Source of the DNA: Algibacter pectinivorans
GTDB taxonomy: Bacteria; Bacteroidota; Bacteroidia; Flavobacteriales; Flavobacteriaceae
Reading direction: 5' to 3'
DNA length: 64,000 nt
Assembly (NCBI RefSeq): GCF_900112595.1
Contig: NZ_FOMI01000002.1
Location: 450,690-514,689 of the forward strand
Part shown: one piece after another, positions 9,106 through 17,839 of the stretch
Layout: every line of letters begins with the position of its first letter
Numbering within the stretch: position 1 is the stretch's first letter
Translations under genes and position numbers: made by a program
Notes under the pieces: generated by a model
The model's input: only the letters and a program-made list of their open reading frames with translations
Databases searched by the model: none
What the model was told of the DNA's origin: nothing

Positions 9106-9628
9106 ATGCCTCTTGTTCTAAAGTGTCGTTTTCCTCTTGGTCGTCTTCCGGGGTTAAAATATTCGGAAAAATCATAGGTACTAAACTTTTTACCGGCTTG
9201 TAAAGTATTGTGCTATCAATGTTTTCTTCATCCACAAACGTTATGGTACTATTCATTTTGTCAAAAACATTCAAAATAACACTTAAAATTAAAGCTATTT
9301 TTAAGGCTCCAAAAATACCGCCAGCCAATTTATTTATTATGCCTAATGCGGCAAAATCGGCTAGTTTAGTAAGTGCTTTTCCTGCTAGCCCAATGGCCAA
9401 AACGATAACTATAAACGTTATGGCAAAGGCAACAATATTAATGGTTTTTTCTTCCCAAGCAGTTTTAGTTTGCAAAAACTCGGCAGCAAAGTTGCTAAAA
9501 TGTATAGCGCCATAAACACCGGCAACTAAAGCAATTAAAGAGGCCACTTCAACAAAAAGGCCTTTCATAAAACCACGAACAAGACCAAATAAAATTAATG
9601 CACCTAAAACAATATCAATAACACCCAT
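9104..9628 (-). CDS. CvpA family membrane protein
   Basis: The 174-residue protein has four predicted membrane helices and the typical CvpA opening (GVIDIVLGALILFGLVRGFMKGLFVEVASL). A central glycine-rich segment (GIINKLAGGIFGALKIALILS) and an acidic cytoplasmic tail follow. CvpA was first described through colicin V production in E. coli and is linked to envelope homeostasis. Its exact role is unclear. It is a single gene on the minus strand, convergent with the SulP gene and divergent from the gene at 9802. A -7 box lies upstream at 9647-9654. Confidence 0.88.
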   Translation of the reverse strand: MGVIDIVLGALILFGLVRGFMKGLFVEVASLIALVAGVYGAIHFSNFAAEFLQTKTAWEEKTINIVAFAITFIVIVLAIGLAGKALTKLADFAALGIINKLAGGIFGALKIALILSVILNVFDKMNSTITFVDEENIDSTILYKPVKSLVPMIFPNILTPEDDQEENDTLEQEA

Positions 9629-9646
9629 ATTTAAAGTAATTTAAAA

Positions 9647-9654
9647 CAAATATA
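9647..9654 (-). promoter_or_regulatory. -7 box of the cvpA promoter
   Basis: On the minus strand the sequence reads TATATTTG, an exact match to the Bacteroidota TAnnTTTG consensus, about 19 bp before the cvpA start. No convincing -33 TTTG was found. Confidence 0.45.
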
Positions 9655-9679
9655 AAATAATACTAACACTTAGGTTTAC

Positions 9680-9687
9680 TAACTTTG
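9680..9687 (+). promoter_or_regulatory. -7 box upstream of the 9802 gene
   Basis: TAACTTTG matches TAnnTTTG and is followed by G/C-containing DNA. It would give a leader of about 110 nt before the start at 9802. No clear -33 box is present, so confidence is low. Confidence 0.35.
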
Positions 9688-9801
9688 CAGCTTTAAAATT
9701 AGTTAAGCTAATATTTTCTGGCATGTATGGCTAAGCAAAGAATTTTTAGGGCAACTAATCCCAAGTAATATCGGGAACTCATCTTAATTATAAAAAGTTT
9801 A

Positions 9802-10158
9802 ATGGCTAGAGACGAACAATTAAAAGAACGCTGGGAAATGGTAGTACAAAAACTATCCAATCAATTTGCCGATGGCGACACGCTAGATCTAGATGCTATA
9901 ATTTATTTAATAGGTGTGCAAGAACTAGGGCAATTAGATAGGGAGTTTAAAAAAGACCAAAAACTAGACCTCATGCATATTGCTATTTGCAAGTTGTTGG
10001 TGCCTTACGGCTATTACGAGCTCGATTTTGTCGATAACGACGGTTGGCCACATTATAAAGCGCTCGCAGAATTGCCAAATTTAAAAGCCGGCGAGCAAAG
10101 CATTTTAATGAAAGAGGCCATTGTAAACTACTTTATAGAAACAGAATATATCCATTAA
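9802..10158 (+). CDS. conserved small cytoplasmic protein, unknown function
   Basis: The protein has 118 residues and no signal peptide or membrane helix. It is rich in charged residues and has recognisable features (LDAIIYLIGVQELG, LLVPYGYYELDF, DNDGWPHY), but I cannot assign a named domain. It ends in an HxY-like helix (YFIETEYIH). Proteins of this size and pattern are common and conserved in Flavobacteriaceae, which supports a real gene. It is followed by a dispersed repeat element at 10212-10288 and then pheS. No function is proposed. Confidence 0.8.
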   Translation: MARDEQLKERWEMVVQKLSNQFADGDTLDLDAIIYLIGVQELGQLDREFKKDQKLDLMHIAICKLLVPYGYYELDFVDNDGWPHYKALAELPNLKAGEQSILMKEAIVNYFIETEYIH

Positions 10159-10211
10159 AATGCCCATCACTTCAAGTGTCCCGAATTTATTTCTGGATGT
10201 ATCAAGAAGTT

Positions 10212-10288
10212 GGGCGTTACCACAAGGGTCGGGCTTTCACTACTCGCTCTCTACGAGGAGCTCAAACAAACCGTTCAATCCCTAACGC
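10212..10288 (+). repeat. dispersed intergenic element, copy A (77 bp)
   Basis: The element begins GGGCGTTACC, contains GGGTCGGGCTTTC and ends TCCCTAACGC. Its ends form an inverted repeat (GCGTTA at 10214-10219 with TAACGC at 10283-10288). The same landmarks occur at 21071-21163 (reverse), 46468-46580 and 61087-61223. It fills most of the gap between the 9802 gene and pheS. See findings. Confidence 0.8.
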
Positions 10289-10306
10289 AATTCACGTAAA
10301 AAATAG

Positions 10307-10314
10307 TAAATTTG
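10307..10314 (+). promoter_or_regulatory. -7 box of the pheS promoter
   Basis: TAAATTTG matches the TAnnTTTG consensus, 20 bp before the pheS ATG, giving a short leader. It begins 18 bp after the dispersed element copy A, so the -33 region falls at the element edge. Confidence 0.45.
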
Positions 10315-10334
10315 CCATCATTTTGTAAAAGGTC

Positions 10335-11354
10335 ATGATAGATAAGATAAAAGAACTCATAGCAGAAGCCGAAGCTTTTAAAGCCCAATCTAAAGAGGAA
10401 GTAGAAGCATTTCGTATTAAATATTTAGGTAAAAAAGGATTATTAAACGACTTTTTTGCAGAGTTTAAAAATGTAGCAAACGATCAAAAAAAAGAATTTG
10501 GTCAAACCATAAACAAGCTTAAAAGCACTGCCGAGGCTAAGGTTAATGCCCTTAAAGAAGAGCTGGAAAGTAAAGAAGAAGTAAAAGGCGTTTATGGGGA
10601 TTTATCGCGCCCAGGCGAGCCTATTCAAATAGGCGCAAGACACCCTATTTCTGTTGTAAAAAATCAAATAATAGATATTTTTTCGCGCATTGGTTTTAAT
10701 GTAAGCGAAGGTCCAGAAATAGAAGATGATTGGCATAACTTTACGGCACTAAACTTGCCAGAATACCATCCAGCACGCGATATGCAGGATACGTTTTTTA
10801 TTCAAACCAATCCAGATATCTTATTACGTACACACACCAGTTCGGTACAAGTACGTTATATGGAAAATAATCAACCGCCTATTCGTACAATATCTCCAGG
10901 TAGAGTATACAGAAACGAGGCCATATCAGCACGTTCACATTGTTTTTTCCACCAATTAGAAGGGTTGTATATAGATAAAGATGTAAGTTTTGCCGATTTA
11001 AAACAAACCTTACAACACTTTACAACCGAGCTTTTTGGAAAAGCTAAAATTCGTTTACGTCCGTCTTACTTTCCATTTACCGAGCCAAGTGCAGAAGTAG
11101 ATGTGTATTGGGGACTAGAAACAGAAACCGATTATAAAATTACTAAAGGTACAGGCTGGTTAGAAATTGGAGGCTGTGGCATGGTAGATCCTAACGTGTT
11201 AAAAAACTGTGGTATAGACCCAGAGGAATATTCTGGTTTTGCCTTTGGTGTTGGTATAGATCGTATAGCCATGTTACTACATCAAATTAGTGATATCCGT
11301 TTATTAAGCGAGAACGATGTGCGGTTCTTAGAGCAATTTAAAAGCGCACTTTAA
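10335..11354 (+). CDS. pheS: phenylalanine-tRNA ligase alpha subunit
   Basis: The 339-residue catalytic subunit of the (alpha-beta)2 PheRS activates phenylalanine and charges tRNA-Phe. An N-terminal coiled coil (about 1-80) is followed by the class II core. Class II motifs are visible, for example the motif 2 region SPGRVYRNEAISARSH and the motif 3 region GFAFGVGIDRIAMLLH. Length matches the bacterial family. The pheT gene is not adjacent, as is common in this group. A terminator follows at 11376. Confidence 0.97.
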   Translation: MIDKIKELIAEAEAFKAQSKEEVEAFRIKYLGKKGLLNDFFAEFKNVANDQKKEFGQTINKLKSTAEAKVNALKEELESKEEVKGVYGDLSRPGEPIQIGARHPISVVKNQIIDIFSRIGFNVSEGPEIEDDWHNFTALNLPEYHPARDMQDTFFIQTNPDILLRTHTSSVQVRYMENNQPPIRTISPGRVYRNEAISARSHCFFHQLEGLYIDKDVSFADLKQTLQHFTTELFGKAKIRLRPSYFPFTEPSAEVDVYWGLETETDYKITKGTGWLEIGGCGMVDPNVLKNCGIDPEEYSGFAFGVGIDRIAMLLHQISDIRLLSENDVRFLEQFKSAL

Positions 11355-11375
11355 ATTTTTATAGAAATATACTTT

Positions 11376-11408
11376 AAAGTCAACTGTACATAACGGTTGG
11401 CTTTTTTT
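11376..11408 (+). terminator. intrinsic terminator after pheS
   Basis: AAAGTCAAC pairs with GTTGGCTTT (nine pairs with one G-T), with an 11-nt loop and a T-run of seven. It lies 21 bp after the pheS stop. Confidence 0.8.
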
Positions 11409-11559
11409 GTTCATTAATGTTTTTAAATAACCTGCAACACACGTTTTTTTTAAAGAAACTTCAATGTTAAAGATTCTTTAAAGTGCACTAAGAGTTCTTT
11501 AAATATATGGCTTAAGCTTATATTTGAAGTTAACCTCAATTAGAATAAAAAGTATTAAA

Positions 11560-12867
11560 ATGATTAGAAGAGTCTTCTTAACACCATTCCAGAAATTTGT
11601 AAAAATAGAAAGTTTTAGTGGTATTTTATTAATGTTTGCTACAGTGCTAGCCTTGGTTTGGGCTAACTCTCCTTATGGAGATGTTTATAGAGCGCTTTGG
11701 CAATATGATTTAGGGGTAGTAACAGAAACTTTTGAGTTTAAGAAACCCTTAATTTTGTGGGTTAACGATGGGTTAATGGCTATATTTTTTCTTCTTATTG
11801 GGTTAGAGATAAAACGAGAGTTATTAATAGGTGAGCTTAATACACCAAAAAAAATAGCATTTCCCTTAGTTGGCGCCTTAGGTGGTATGTTGGTACCCGT
11901 AATTTTCTTTTTACTTATAAATCAAAATCCAGAAACCGCAAAAGGTTGGGGTATACCCATGGCAACAGATATTGCATTTTCTTTAGCTATTTTAAACGCC
12001 CTGGGTAGTAGAGTGCCTTTAAGCCTTAAAATATTTTTAACCGCATTTGCTATTGTAGATGATATAGGCGCTGTTTTGGTAATCGCTATTTTTTATAGCG
12101 GTAATATTAATATAACGTTGCTATTATTGGCGCTTTTTATGCTTGCTATTTTATACGTCCTATCTTATAAAGGAATTTATTCTAAGTTTATAATGTTTAT
12201 TTTTGGAGTTGTAATTTGGTTTTTATTCTTAAAGTCGGGTATTCATCCAACTATTGCTGGTATTTTATTGGCATTTTCTGTTCCTATTAGACAAAAAATA
12301 GATACCTCTAAATTTTTAGTAGAATTAGAGAACGTATATAGTAATATTAAAAATGCTAGTATACTTAAAAAGCCTATTCTTTCGCATGAGCAAATACAAC
12401 ATATAGATAATTTAAACGATTGGTCAGCTAAGTTCCAATCGCCTTTACAACATTTAGAGCATAGTTTACATGGTTGGGTGGCATATTTTGTTATACCTAT
12501 TTTTGCTCTTGCAAATGCAGGCGTGCTAATTTCCGGTTCCGGAAACTTAGATACTGCTTTAGTTATTAATATTGTTATATGTTTAGTTTTAGGAAAAGGT
12601 ATAGGTATTACATCAATAGTATTACTAGTTCAAAAATTAAAATGGATAGAAGTACCAAGCGATATAAGTATTAAACAAATTATTGGAGTTTCTTTTTTAG
12701 CAGGTATTGGCTTTACTATGGCTATATTTATAGGTAGTTTGGCCTTTTCTACTACCCCAGAATTTATAGATTCTGCTAAAATAGGTATTCTAATAGGTTC
12801 GTTTATATCGGCAATAATTGGATATGTTATACTTCGTATGGGGGCCCAGACAAACGCGGTTACATAG
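11560..12867 (+). CDS. nhaA: Na+/H+ antiporter NhaA
   Basis: From the ATG at 11560 the protein has 435 residues, versus 388 in E. coli. The pore signature is intact: TAFAIVDDIGAVLVIA carries the paired aspartates (near residues 165-166) that bind Na+ and protons. MATDIAFSLAILNALG and GIHPTIAGILLAFS are also typical NhaA segments. A TTG-initiated extension to 11524 is possible, but the ATG followed by IRRVFL is the better start. NhaA exports Na+ in exchange for protons at alkaline pH. In a marine organism it would support Na+-coupled transport. It appears to be monocistronic, with terminators on both sides. Confidence 0.96.
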   Translation: MIRRVFLTPFQKFVKIESFSGILLMFATVLALVWANSPYGDVYRALWQYDLGVVTETFEFKKPLILWVNDGLMAIFFLLIGLEIKRELLIGELNTPKKIAFPLVGALGGMLVPVIFFLLINQNPETAKGWGIPMATDIAFSLAILNALGSRVPLSLKIFLTAFAIVDDIGAVLVIAIFYSGNINITLLLLALFMLAILYVLSYKGIYSKFIMFIFGVVIWFLFLKSGIHPTIAGILLAFSVPIRQKIDTSKFLVELENVYSNIKNASILKKPILSHEQIQHIDNLNDWSAKFQSPLQHLEHSLHGWVAYFVIPIFALANAGVLISGSGNLDTALVINIVICLVLGKGIGITSIVLLVQKLKWIEVPSDISIKQIIGVSFLAGIGFTMAIFIGSLAFSTTPEFIDSAKIGILIGSFISAIIGYVILRMGAQTNAVT

Positions 12868-12886
12868 TTTATTTCTTTATCGACTT

Positions 12887-12910
12887 AAAAAAAGCCTAAG
12901 AGCTTTTTTT
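12887..12910 (+). terminator. intrinsic terminator after nhaA
   Basis: AAAAAAAGC pairs with GCTTTTTTT over a 6-nt loop, 20 bp after the nhaA stop. It insulates nhaA from the regulator/efflux genes. Confidence 0.75.
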
Positions 12911-12936
12911 ATTTAACAACAATTTAACTTCGTTTA

Positions 12937-12954
12937 GTTCGGTTTGTTCCGAAC
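12937..12954. promoter_or_regulatory. operator-like inverted repeat before the efflux regulator
   Basis: A perfect 6-bp inverted repeat with a 6-bp spacer (GTTCGG TTTGTT CCGAAC) lies immediately upstream of a -7 box at 12961. A dimeric winged-helix protein bound here would cover the -33 region. The obvious candidate is the regulator encoded at 13028, acting on itself and the efflux genes. Confidence 0.6.
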
Positions 12955-12960
12955 CTGTTA

Positions 12961-12968
12961 TATGTTTG
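12961..12968 (+). promoter_or_regulatory. -7 box for the regulator/RND efflux operon
   Basis: TATGTTTG matches TAnnTTTG and sits 6 bp after the inverted repeat at 12937-12954. The leader to the ATG at 13028 would be about 55 nt. Confidence 0.5.
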
Positions 12969-13027
12969 CAGAGAATTTTACCGTCCATGAACAATATATT
13001 CAATACAACGGTATTAAAATAGTAAAC

Positions 13028-13531
13028 ATGAAAAAAGATAGCTGCCAAAAAAAAATGAGTCTTGTTGAAAAACTAGGCGTTCATTTAGAAGCAAGAGAAA
13101 AATTGGCGCCAGTAGCTGCACGTATTTTATCATATATAATTCTTACGGGAAAAAGAGGTGCCACTTTTGAAGATATGGTAAGTGTGCTTTGTGCCAGTAA
13201 AAGTACCATTTCTACACACTTAAACCATTTACAAGATTTAAATAAAATTGAATATTTCACAAAAACTGGCGATCGTAAAAAGTATTTCATCATCGATAAA
13301 AACACCATTATTCAGCATGTGGATAGGATGATAAGTCATTGGGATGAAGAGCGCGCTATTCATTTAGAAATTAAGGCATATAAAGAAACCCAAAACGAAC
13401 TAAAAATTGAAAATAACGACGAGAAGTTCGATTTAAGTTTTCATAACGATTATGTAAAGTTTGTAGACGAAGCAACAGCATCAGTTAAAGAATTAAGAGA
13501 AAAATTAATAAGCAACAAGTTCCATATTTAA
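13028..13531 (+). CDS. GbsR/MarR-like winged-helix transcriptional regulator
   Basis: Starting at the ATG at 13028 the product has 167 residues. It has a winged helix-turn-helix (about residues 25-90, with SVLCASKSTISTHLNHLQ as the recognition-helix region and a wing at TKTGDRKKYF) and a C-terminal helical dimerisation region. This is the layout of GbsR-type MarR regulators. An upstream in-frame extension to 12944 would run through the promoter and operator, so I reject it. It lies 12 bp before the RND adaptor gene, and similar regulators often head flavobacterial efflux operons. It probably represses the operon, with an unknown ligand. Confidence 0.85.
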   Translation: MKKDSCQKKMSLVEKLGVHLEAREKLAPVAARILSYIILTGKRGATFEDMVSVLCASKSTISTHLNHLQDLNKIEYFTKTGDRKKYFIIDKNTIIQHVDRMISHWDEERAIHLEIKAYKETQNELKIENNDEKFDLSFHNDYVKFVDEATASVKELREKLISNKFHI

Positions 13532-13543
13532 AGTTTTACCAAA

Positions 13544-14674
13544 ATGAAAAATAACAAACTATATACCGCACTAGTACTAAGTCTATTCTTAGTTATTGTA
13601 AGTTGTGGCAATTCAGACCAAAACCAAGCGGCAGCGGCACCACCGCCTGCACCTTTTCCTGTGTCGCAATTAGAAACTAAAACCGTAACAGGTTATCAAG
13701 ATTATCCAGCAACCATAGAAGGGATTGTAAACAGTGATGTAAGAGCAAAAACATCTGGTTATATCGAGAAAGTATTTGTAGACGAAGGACAAAAAGTACG
13801 TAAAGGGCAAGCTTTATTTAAGCTAGAAACACAGTCTTTAAGTCAAGATGCAGGAGCAGCCAAAGCGCGTGTTAATGTGGCACAAGTTGAGGTAGATAAG
13901 TTAATTCCTTTAGTAGAAAAAAATATAATTAGTCCAGTACAATTAGAAACTGCCAAAGCTAATTTAGCACAAGCCAAAGCAAATTATAGTAGTGTTACTG
14001 CTAATATTGGTTATGCCACTATTAAAAGTCCAATTGATGGTTATGTTGGTGCTATAAATTTTAGAGAAGGGGCGTTAATTAGTCCTAACGACGCCACGCC
14101 ATTAACTACGGTAAGCGAAATAGACCAAGTATATGCCTTTTTTAGTTTTAACGAAGCACAATATATCGACCATTTACAACGCTCTGAAGGTCAAAATAAA
14201 GCAGAACGTATTAAAAATTCGCCAGACTTAAGTTTAGTTCTTGCAAATGGAAAAATGTATTCTGAAAAAGGACGCATTCAAACTAGTACAGGTCAAATAA
14301 ATCAAAGTACAGGAACCATTCAAATTAGAGCCGCTTTTAATAACCCTAACGAAATTTTAACCAATGGAAACAGCGGTAAAATTAGAATTCCTACCGAGTA
14401 TAAAGATGCTGTAGTAGTACCACAGTCTGCAACCTTCGAGCAACAAGGAAATATTATGATTTATAAGTTAGTTGCAGACAATAAAGTAGCCACATCTATC
14501 TTAAAAGTAAAAGGAACCGTAGATAACTTATATGTTGTAGAATCTGGGGTAAAGGCTAACGATAAAATTGTAGTTTCAGGAGTAGGTAAACTAAGAAATG
14601 GCATGGTAATCTCACCGCAAAACACCTCTTTTGAAGATGCTATTAAACCCGTTGCAACTTTATTTAGAAATTAA
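13544..14674 (+). CDS. RND efflux periplasmic adaptor (membrane fusion protein), lipoprotein
   Basis: The product has 376 residues. A lipoprotein signal has its lipobox cysteine at residue 21 (VIVSC). An Ala/Pro linker, a split biotinyl-lipoyl domain (VRAKTSGYIEKVFVDEGQKV and ATIKSPIDGYVG) around a helical hairpin, and beta-barrel and membrane-proximal domains follow. This is the HlyD/AcrA order. It bridges the inner-membrane pump (next gene, 23 bp downstream) and the outer-membrane factor. Adaptor, pump and outer-membrane genes are consecutive, so the tripartite system is complete. Confidence 0.96.
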   Translation: MKNNKLYTALVLSLFLVIVSCGNSDQNQAAAAPPPAPFPVSQLETKTVTGYQDYPATIEGIVNSDVRAKTSGYIEKVFVDEGQKVRKGQALFKLETQSLSQDAGAAKARVNVAQVEVDKLIPLVEKNIISPVQLETAKANLAQAKANYSSVTANIGYATIKSPIDGYVGAINFREGALISPNDATPLTTVSEIDQVYAFFSFNEAQYIDHLQRSEGQNKAERIKNSPDLSLVLANGKMYSEKGRIQTSTGQINQSTGTIQIRAAFNNPNEILTNGNSGKIRIPTEYKDAVVVPQSATFEQQGNIMIYKLVADNKVATSILKVKGTVDNLYVVESGVKANDKIVVSGVGKLRNGMVISPQNTSFEDAIKPVATLFRN

Positions 14675-14697
14675 ATAACCACCAAACATAATTTATC

Positions 14698-17600
14698 ATG
14701 TTAAAAACATTTATTGAAAGACCAGTGCTTTCAACAGTAATCTCTATTATCATAGTTATGCTAGGTGTTATTAGTATAACTAGCTTACCAATAGAAGAAT
14801 ATCCAGATATTGCGCCGCCTACCATTAAGGTTACTGCAAATTATACAGGAGCCAATGCCGAAACCGTTTTAGAGAGTGTAATTATACCTATCGAAGAACA
14901 AATTAATGGTGTAGAAGGTATGACATACATAACTTCTACCGCGTCAAACACGGGTACAGCAGAAATTACAGTGTACTTCGATCAAGAAATTGATGCAGAT
15001 ATAGCAGCTGTAAACGTGCAAAATCGTGTGTCTAGAGCAACACCTTTATTACCACAAGAGGTAATACAAACAGGTATAACTACACAAAAGCAAGAAACGA
15101 GTGCACTGATGTTTATTTCTATGTATTCTGAAAGCGAAAATTACGACGCCACATTTATTCAGAATTACTTAAAAATTAACGTTATTCCAGCTATGCAACG
15201 TATTAGTGGTGTTGGTGATGTTAGTGTATTCTCCCAACAAGATTATGCCATGCGTATTTGGTTAAACCCAGAAAAATTAGCATCTTATAATTTAATTCCT
15301 TCAGATATTTCGGCAGTTTTAGCAGAACAAAATTTAGAAGCTGCTGCGGGATCTTTAGGTCAGAATAACGGTGAATCTTTTTCGTATACTTTAACCTATA
15401 GCGGTCGTTTTAAAGATGAAGCACAATACAGCGATATTGTTATTAAAGCTTTAGGAAACGGAGAGTTTTTGCGTTTAAAAGATGTCGCAACTATCGAGTT
15501 AGATGCACAATCTTATGCGTCTAACGCCATGAGTAAAGGGCATCCGGCAGTATTTATGGGGATCTTTCAAACCAAAGGTTCTAATGCACAAGAGATTATT
15601 GAAAACATAAAAGTAACTCTAGAGCAAATAAAAGCAGATCTTCCCGAAGGATTAGATGTATTTGTACCTTACGATACGAGTTTGTTCTTAAACGCATCTA
15701 TCGAAAAAGTAATTAGCACTTTATTAGAGGCCTTTTTATTAGTATTCCTAGTGGTGTTTATCTTTTTACAAGATTTCCGTTCTACCTTAATTCCAGCAAT
15801 TGCAGTGCCTGTTTCTATTATTGGTACGTTCTTTTTCTTGAATATTTTTGGGTATTCTATAAACCTATTAACCCTATTTGCGTTAGTGCTCGCCATTGGT
15901 ATTGTGGTAGATGATGCCATTGTAGTTGTAGAGGCGGTACATGCCAAACTAGATGAAGGCGAAAGAGACCCTAAAAAAGCCACACTTACAGCCATGAACG
16001 AGATTTCTGGTGCAATTATTTCTATTACTTTAGTAATGGCAGCGGTATTTATTCCGGTAACTTTTGTAACGGGTCCAACAGGAGTATTTTATGAGCAGTT
16101 TGGTGTAACGTTAATTATTGCCATTTTAATTTCGGCAGTAAACGCATTAACTTTGAGTCCCGCATTATGTGCTTTATTATTAAAAGGGCATAAGGATGAT
16201 GAAGAGTTAAAAGGAAAAAGTCCGCTAAAACGTTTTTACACATTATTTAATCGTGGATTTAACGCTACGGTTGATAGATATGGTAAATCGCTTCAGTTTT
16301 TATACAGAAGAAAATTTGTTTCTGTTTTATTATTAATCATTGCTGTTGTAGGTATATATTGGGCTGCAACAACAACACCAACAGGGTTTGTACCTAATGA
16401 GGATAGAGGCATTATTTTCGCTAATATCGAATTACCTCCAGGAGCTTCATTAGATAGAACAGATGCAGTAGCAAGACAACTTTATGCTAAAGCCGAAGGC
16501 ATAGAGGGTATTTCGGCAGTAAACTTTATTAAAGGTAGAAGTTTAATTAGTGGAGCTGGTAGTAACTTTGGTTTTGGTATTATTAAATTAGAAGATTGGT
16601 CAGACCGTACAAGTCCTGCACTTTCAGCACAGGCCATTACCGGAAAATTATTTGGTATAGGAGCTACCATTCCAGAGGCTAATATTATTTTCTTTTCGCC
16701 ACCTAGTATTCGTGGTTTTGGTAACTCGTCTGGTTTCGAAATTAACTTATTGGACAAGTTTGGAGGCGAGTTTACAGATTTAGATCAAGCAAACAAAGAT
16801 TTTTCAATGGCCTTAATGAGTCACCCAGAAATTAAGTATGCAACATCTTCATTTAATACGAGCTATCCGCAATACGAGATGGAAGTAAATGTGCCTTTAG
16901 CAAAAGAAAAAGGAGTGTCGGTTACTAGTATTTTCTCTACGTTGCAAGGCTATATAGGTGGAATTTATGCGTCCGATTTCTCTAGATTTGGAAAACAGTT
17001 TAGAGTATATATACAAGCCTTACCAGAAGATAGAGCAGACGAAAATGCTTTAAATAGTATGTATGTTCGAACAGATTCTGGCGAAATGACACCAATTACG
17101 CAGTTTGTAACCTTAAAGCGTGTGTATGGACCACAATCGGTAACGCGTTTTAACTTATTTAATTCAACTACAATTACAGGGGCCACAAACGAAGGGTTTA
17201 GTACCGGTGATGCTATTAAAGTAATTGAAGAAGAGGTTGCAAAATTACCAAGTAATTATACTGTTGCCTATTCTGGTTTAACACGTGAGGAGGTAAATGC
17301 AGGAAACCAAACAACGTTCATTTTTATATTAAGTATCCTATTTGTGTATTTCTTATTAAGTGCGCAATACGAAAGTTATTTATTGCCATTTGCAGTAGTA
17401 TTTTCATTACCATTTGGTGTATTTGGAGCCTATATAAGTACTAAGTTTTTAGGCTTAGAAAACAATATTTATTTCCAAATAGCCTTAATTATGCTTATTG
17501 GGTTATTGGCTAAAAACGCCATACTTATTGTGGAGTTTGCTTTAGCCAGACGAAAGAACGGCGAGAGTATTGTAGATGCCGCAATTCACGGAGCAAAATC

Positions 17601-17835
17601 GCGTTTACGTCCTATTTTAATGACCTCATTCGCTTTTATTTTAGGGTTAATGCCATTAGCGTTAGCAAAAGGTGTTGGGTCCGAAGGGAATAACTCTATT
17701 GGTTCTGGTGCTGCTGGTGGCATGCTTATAGGTACGCTTTTAGGAGTTTTTGTAATTCCTATCTTATTTATACTATTCCAGTGGTTACAAGAAAAAATTT
17801 CAGGGAAACCAGTAATACAAACTATTGAAGAATAA
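14698..17835 (+). CDS. RND efflux pump, AcrB/HAE1 family inner-membrane transporter
   Basis: The protein of 1045 residues has the normal length and 12-helix, two-large-loop pattern of HAE1 pumps. Key segments are the N-terminal FIERPVLSTVISII, the TM4 proton-relay segment GIVVDDAIVVVEAVHA with paired aspartates, and the TM10 segment LLAKNAILIVEFALARRK with the relay lysine. HAE1 pumps export hydrophobic and amphiphilic compounds with proton antiport, and specificity cannot be told. It lies between the adaptor gene and the outer-membrane gene, which starts 4 bp after this stop. Confidence 0.97.
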   Translation: MLKTFIERPVLSTVISIIIVMLGVISITSLPIEEYPDIAPPTIKVTANYTGANAETVLESVIIPIEEQINGVEGMTYITSTASNTGTAEITVYFDQEIDADIAAVNVQNRVSRATPLLPQEVIQTGITTQKQETSALMFISMYSESENYDATFIQNYLKINVIPAMQRISGVGDVSVFSQQDYAMRIWLNPEKLASYNLIPSDISAVLAEQNLEAAAGSLGQNNGESFSYTLTYSGRFKDEAQYSDIVIKALGNGEFLRLKDVATIELDAQSYASNAMSKGHPAVFMGIFQTKGSNAQEIIENIKVTLEQIKADLPEGLDVFVPYDTSLFLNASIEKVISTLLEAFLLVFLVVFIFLQDFRSTLIPAIAVPVSIIGTFFFLNIFGYSINLLTLFALVLAIGIVVDDAIVVVEAVHAKLDEGERDPKKATLTAMNEISGAIISITLVMAAVFIPVTFVTGPTGVFYEQFGVTLIIAILISAVNALTLSPALCALLLKGHKDDEELKGKSPLKRFYTLFNRGFNATVDRYGKSLQFLYRRKFVSVLLLIIAVVGIYWAATTTPTGFVPNEDRGIIFANIELPPGASLDRTDAVARQLYAKAEGIEGISAVNFIKGRSLISGAGSNFGFGIIKLEDWSDRTSPALSAQAITGKLFGIGATIPEANIIFFSPPSIRGFGNSSGFEINLLDKFGGEFTDLDQANKDFSMALMSHPEIKYATSSFNTSYPQYEMEVNVPLAKEKGVSVTSIFSTLQGYIGGIYASDFSRFGKQFRVYIQALPEDRADENALNSMYVRTDSGEMTPITQFVTLKRVYGPQSVTRFNLFNSTTITGATNEGFSTGDAIKVIEEEVAKLPSNYTVAYSGLTREEVNAGNQTTFIFILSILFVYFLLSAQYESYLLPFAVVFSLPFGVFGAYISTKFLGLENNIYFQIALIMLIGLLAKNAILIVEFALARRKNGESIVDAAIHGAKSRLRPILMTSFAFILGLMPLALAKGVGSEGNNSIGSGAAGGMLIGTLLGVFVIPILFILFQWLQEKISGKPVIQTIEE

Positions 17836-17839
17836 CACG

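Noticed and set aside
12944-13027. N-terminal extension of the GbsR-like regulator.
   Set aside because: It would make the operator and -7 box coding and adds no recognisable domain.
15669-15995. Antisense open frames of about 60-120 codons opposite long genes (for example 15669-15995, 32579-32941 and 39000-39287).
   Set aside because: They lie inside well-conserved genes on the other strand, lack signal or domain features and follow from codon bias. They are shadows.
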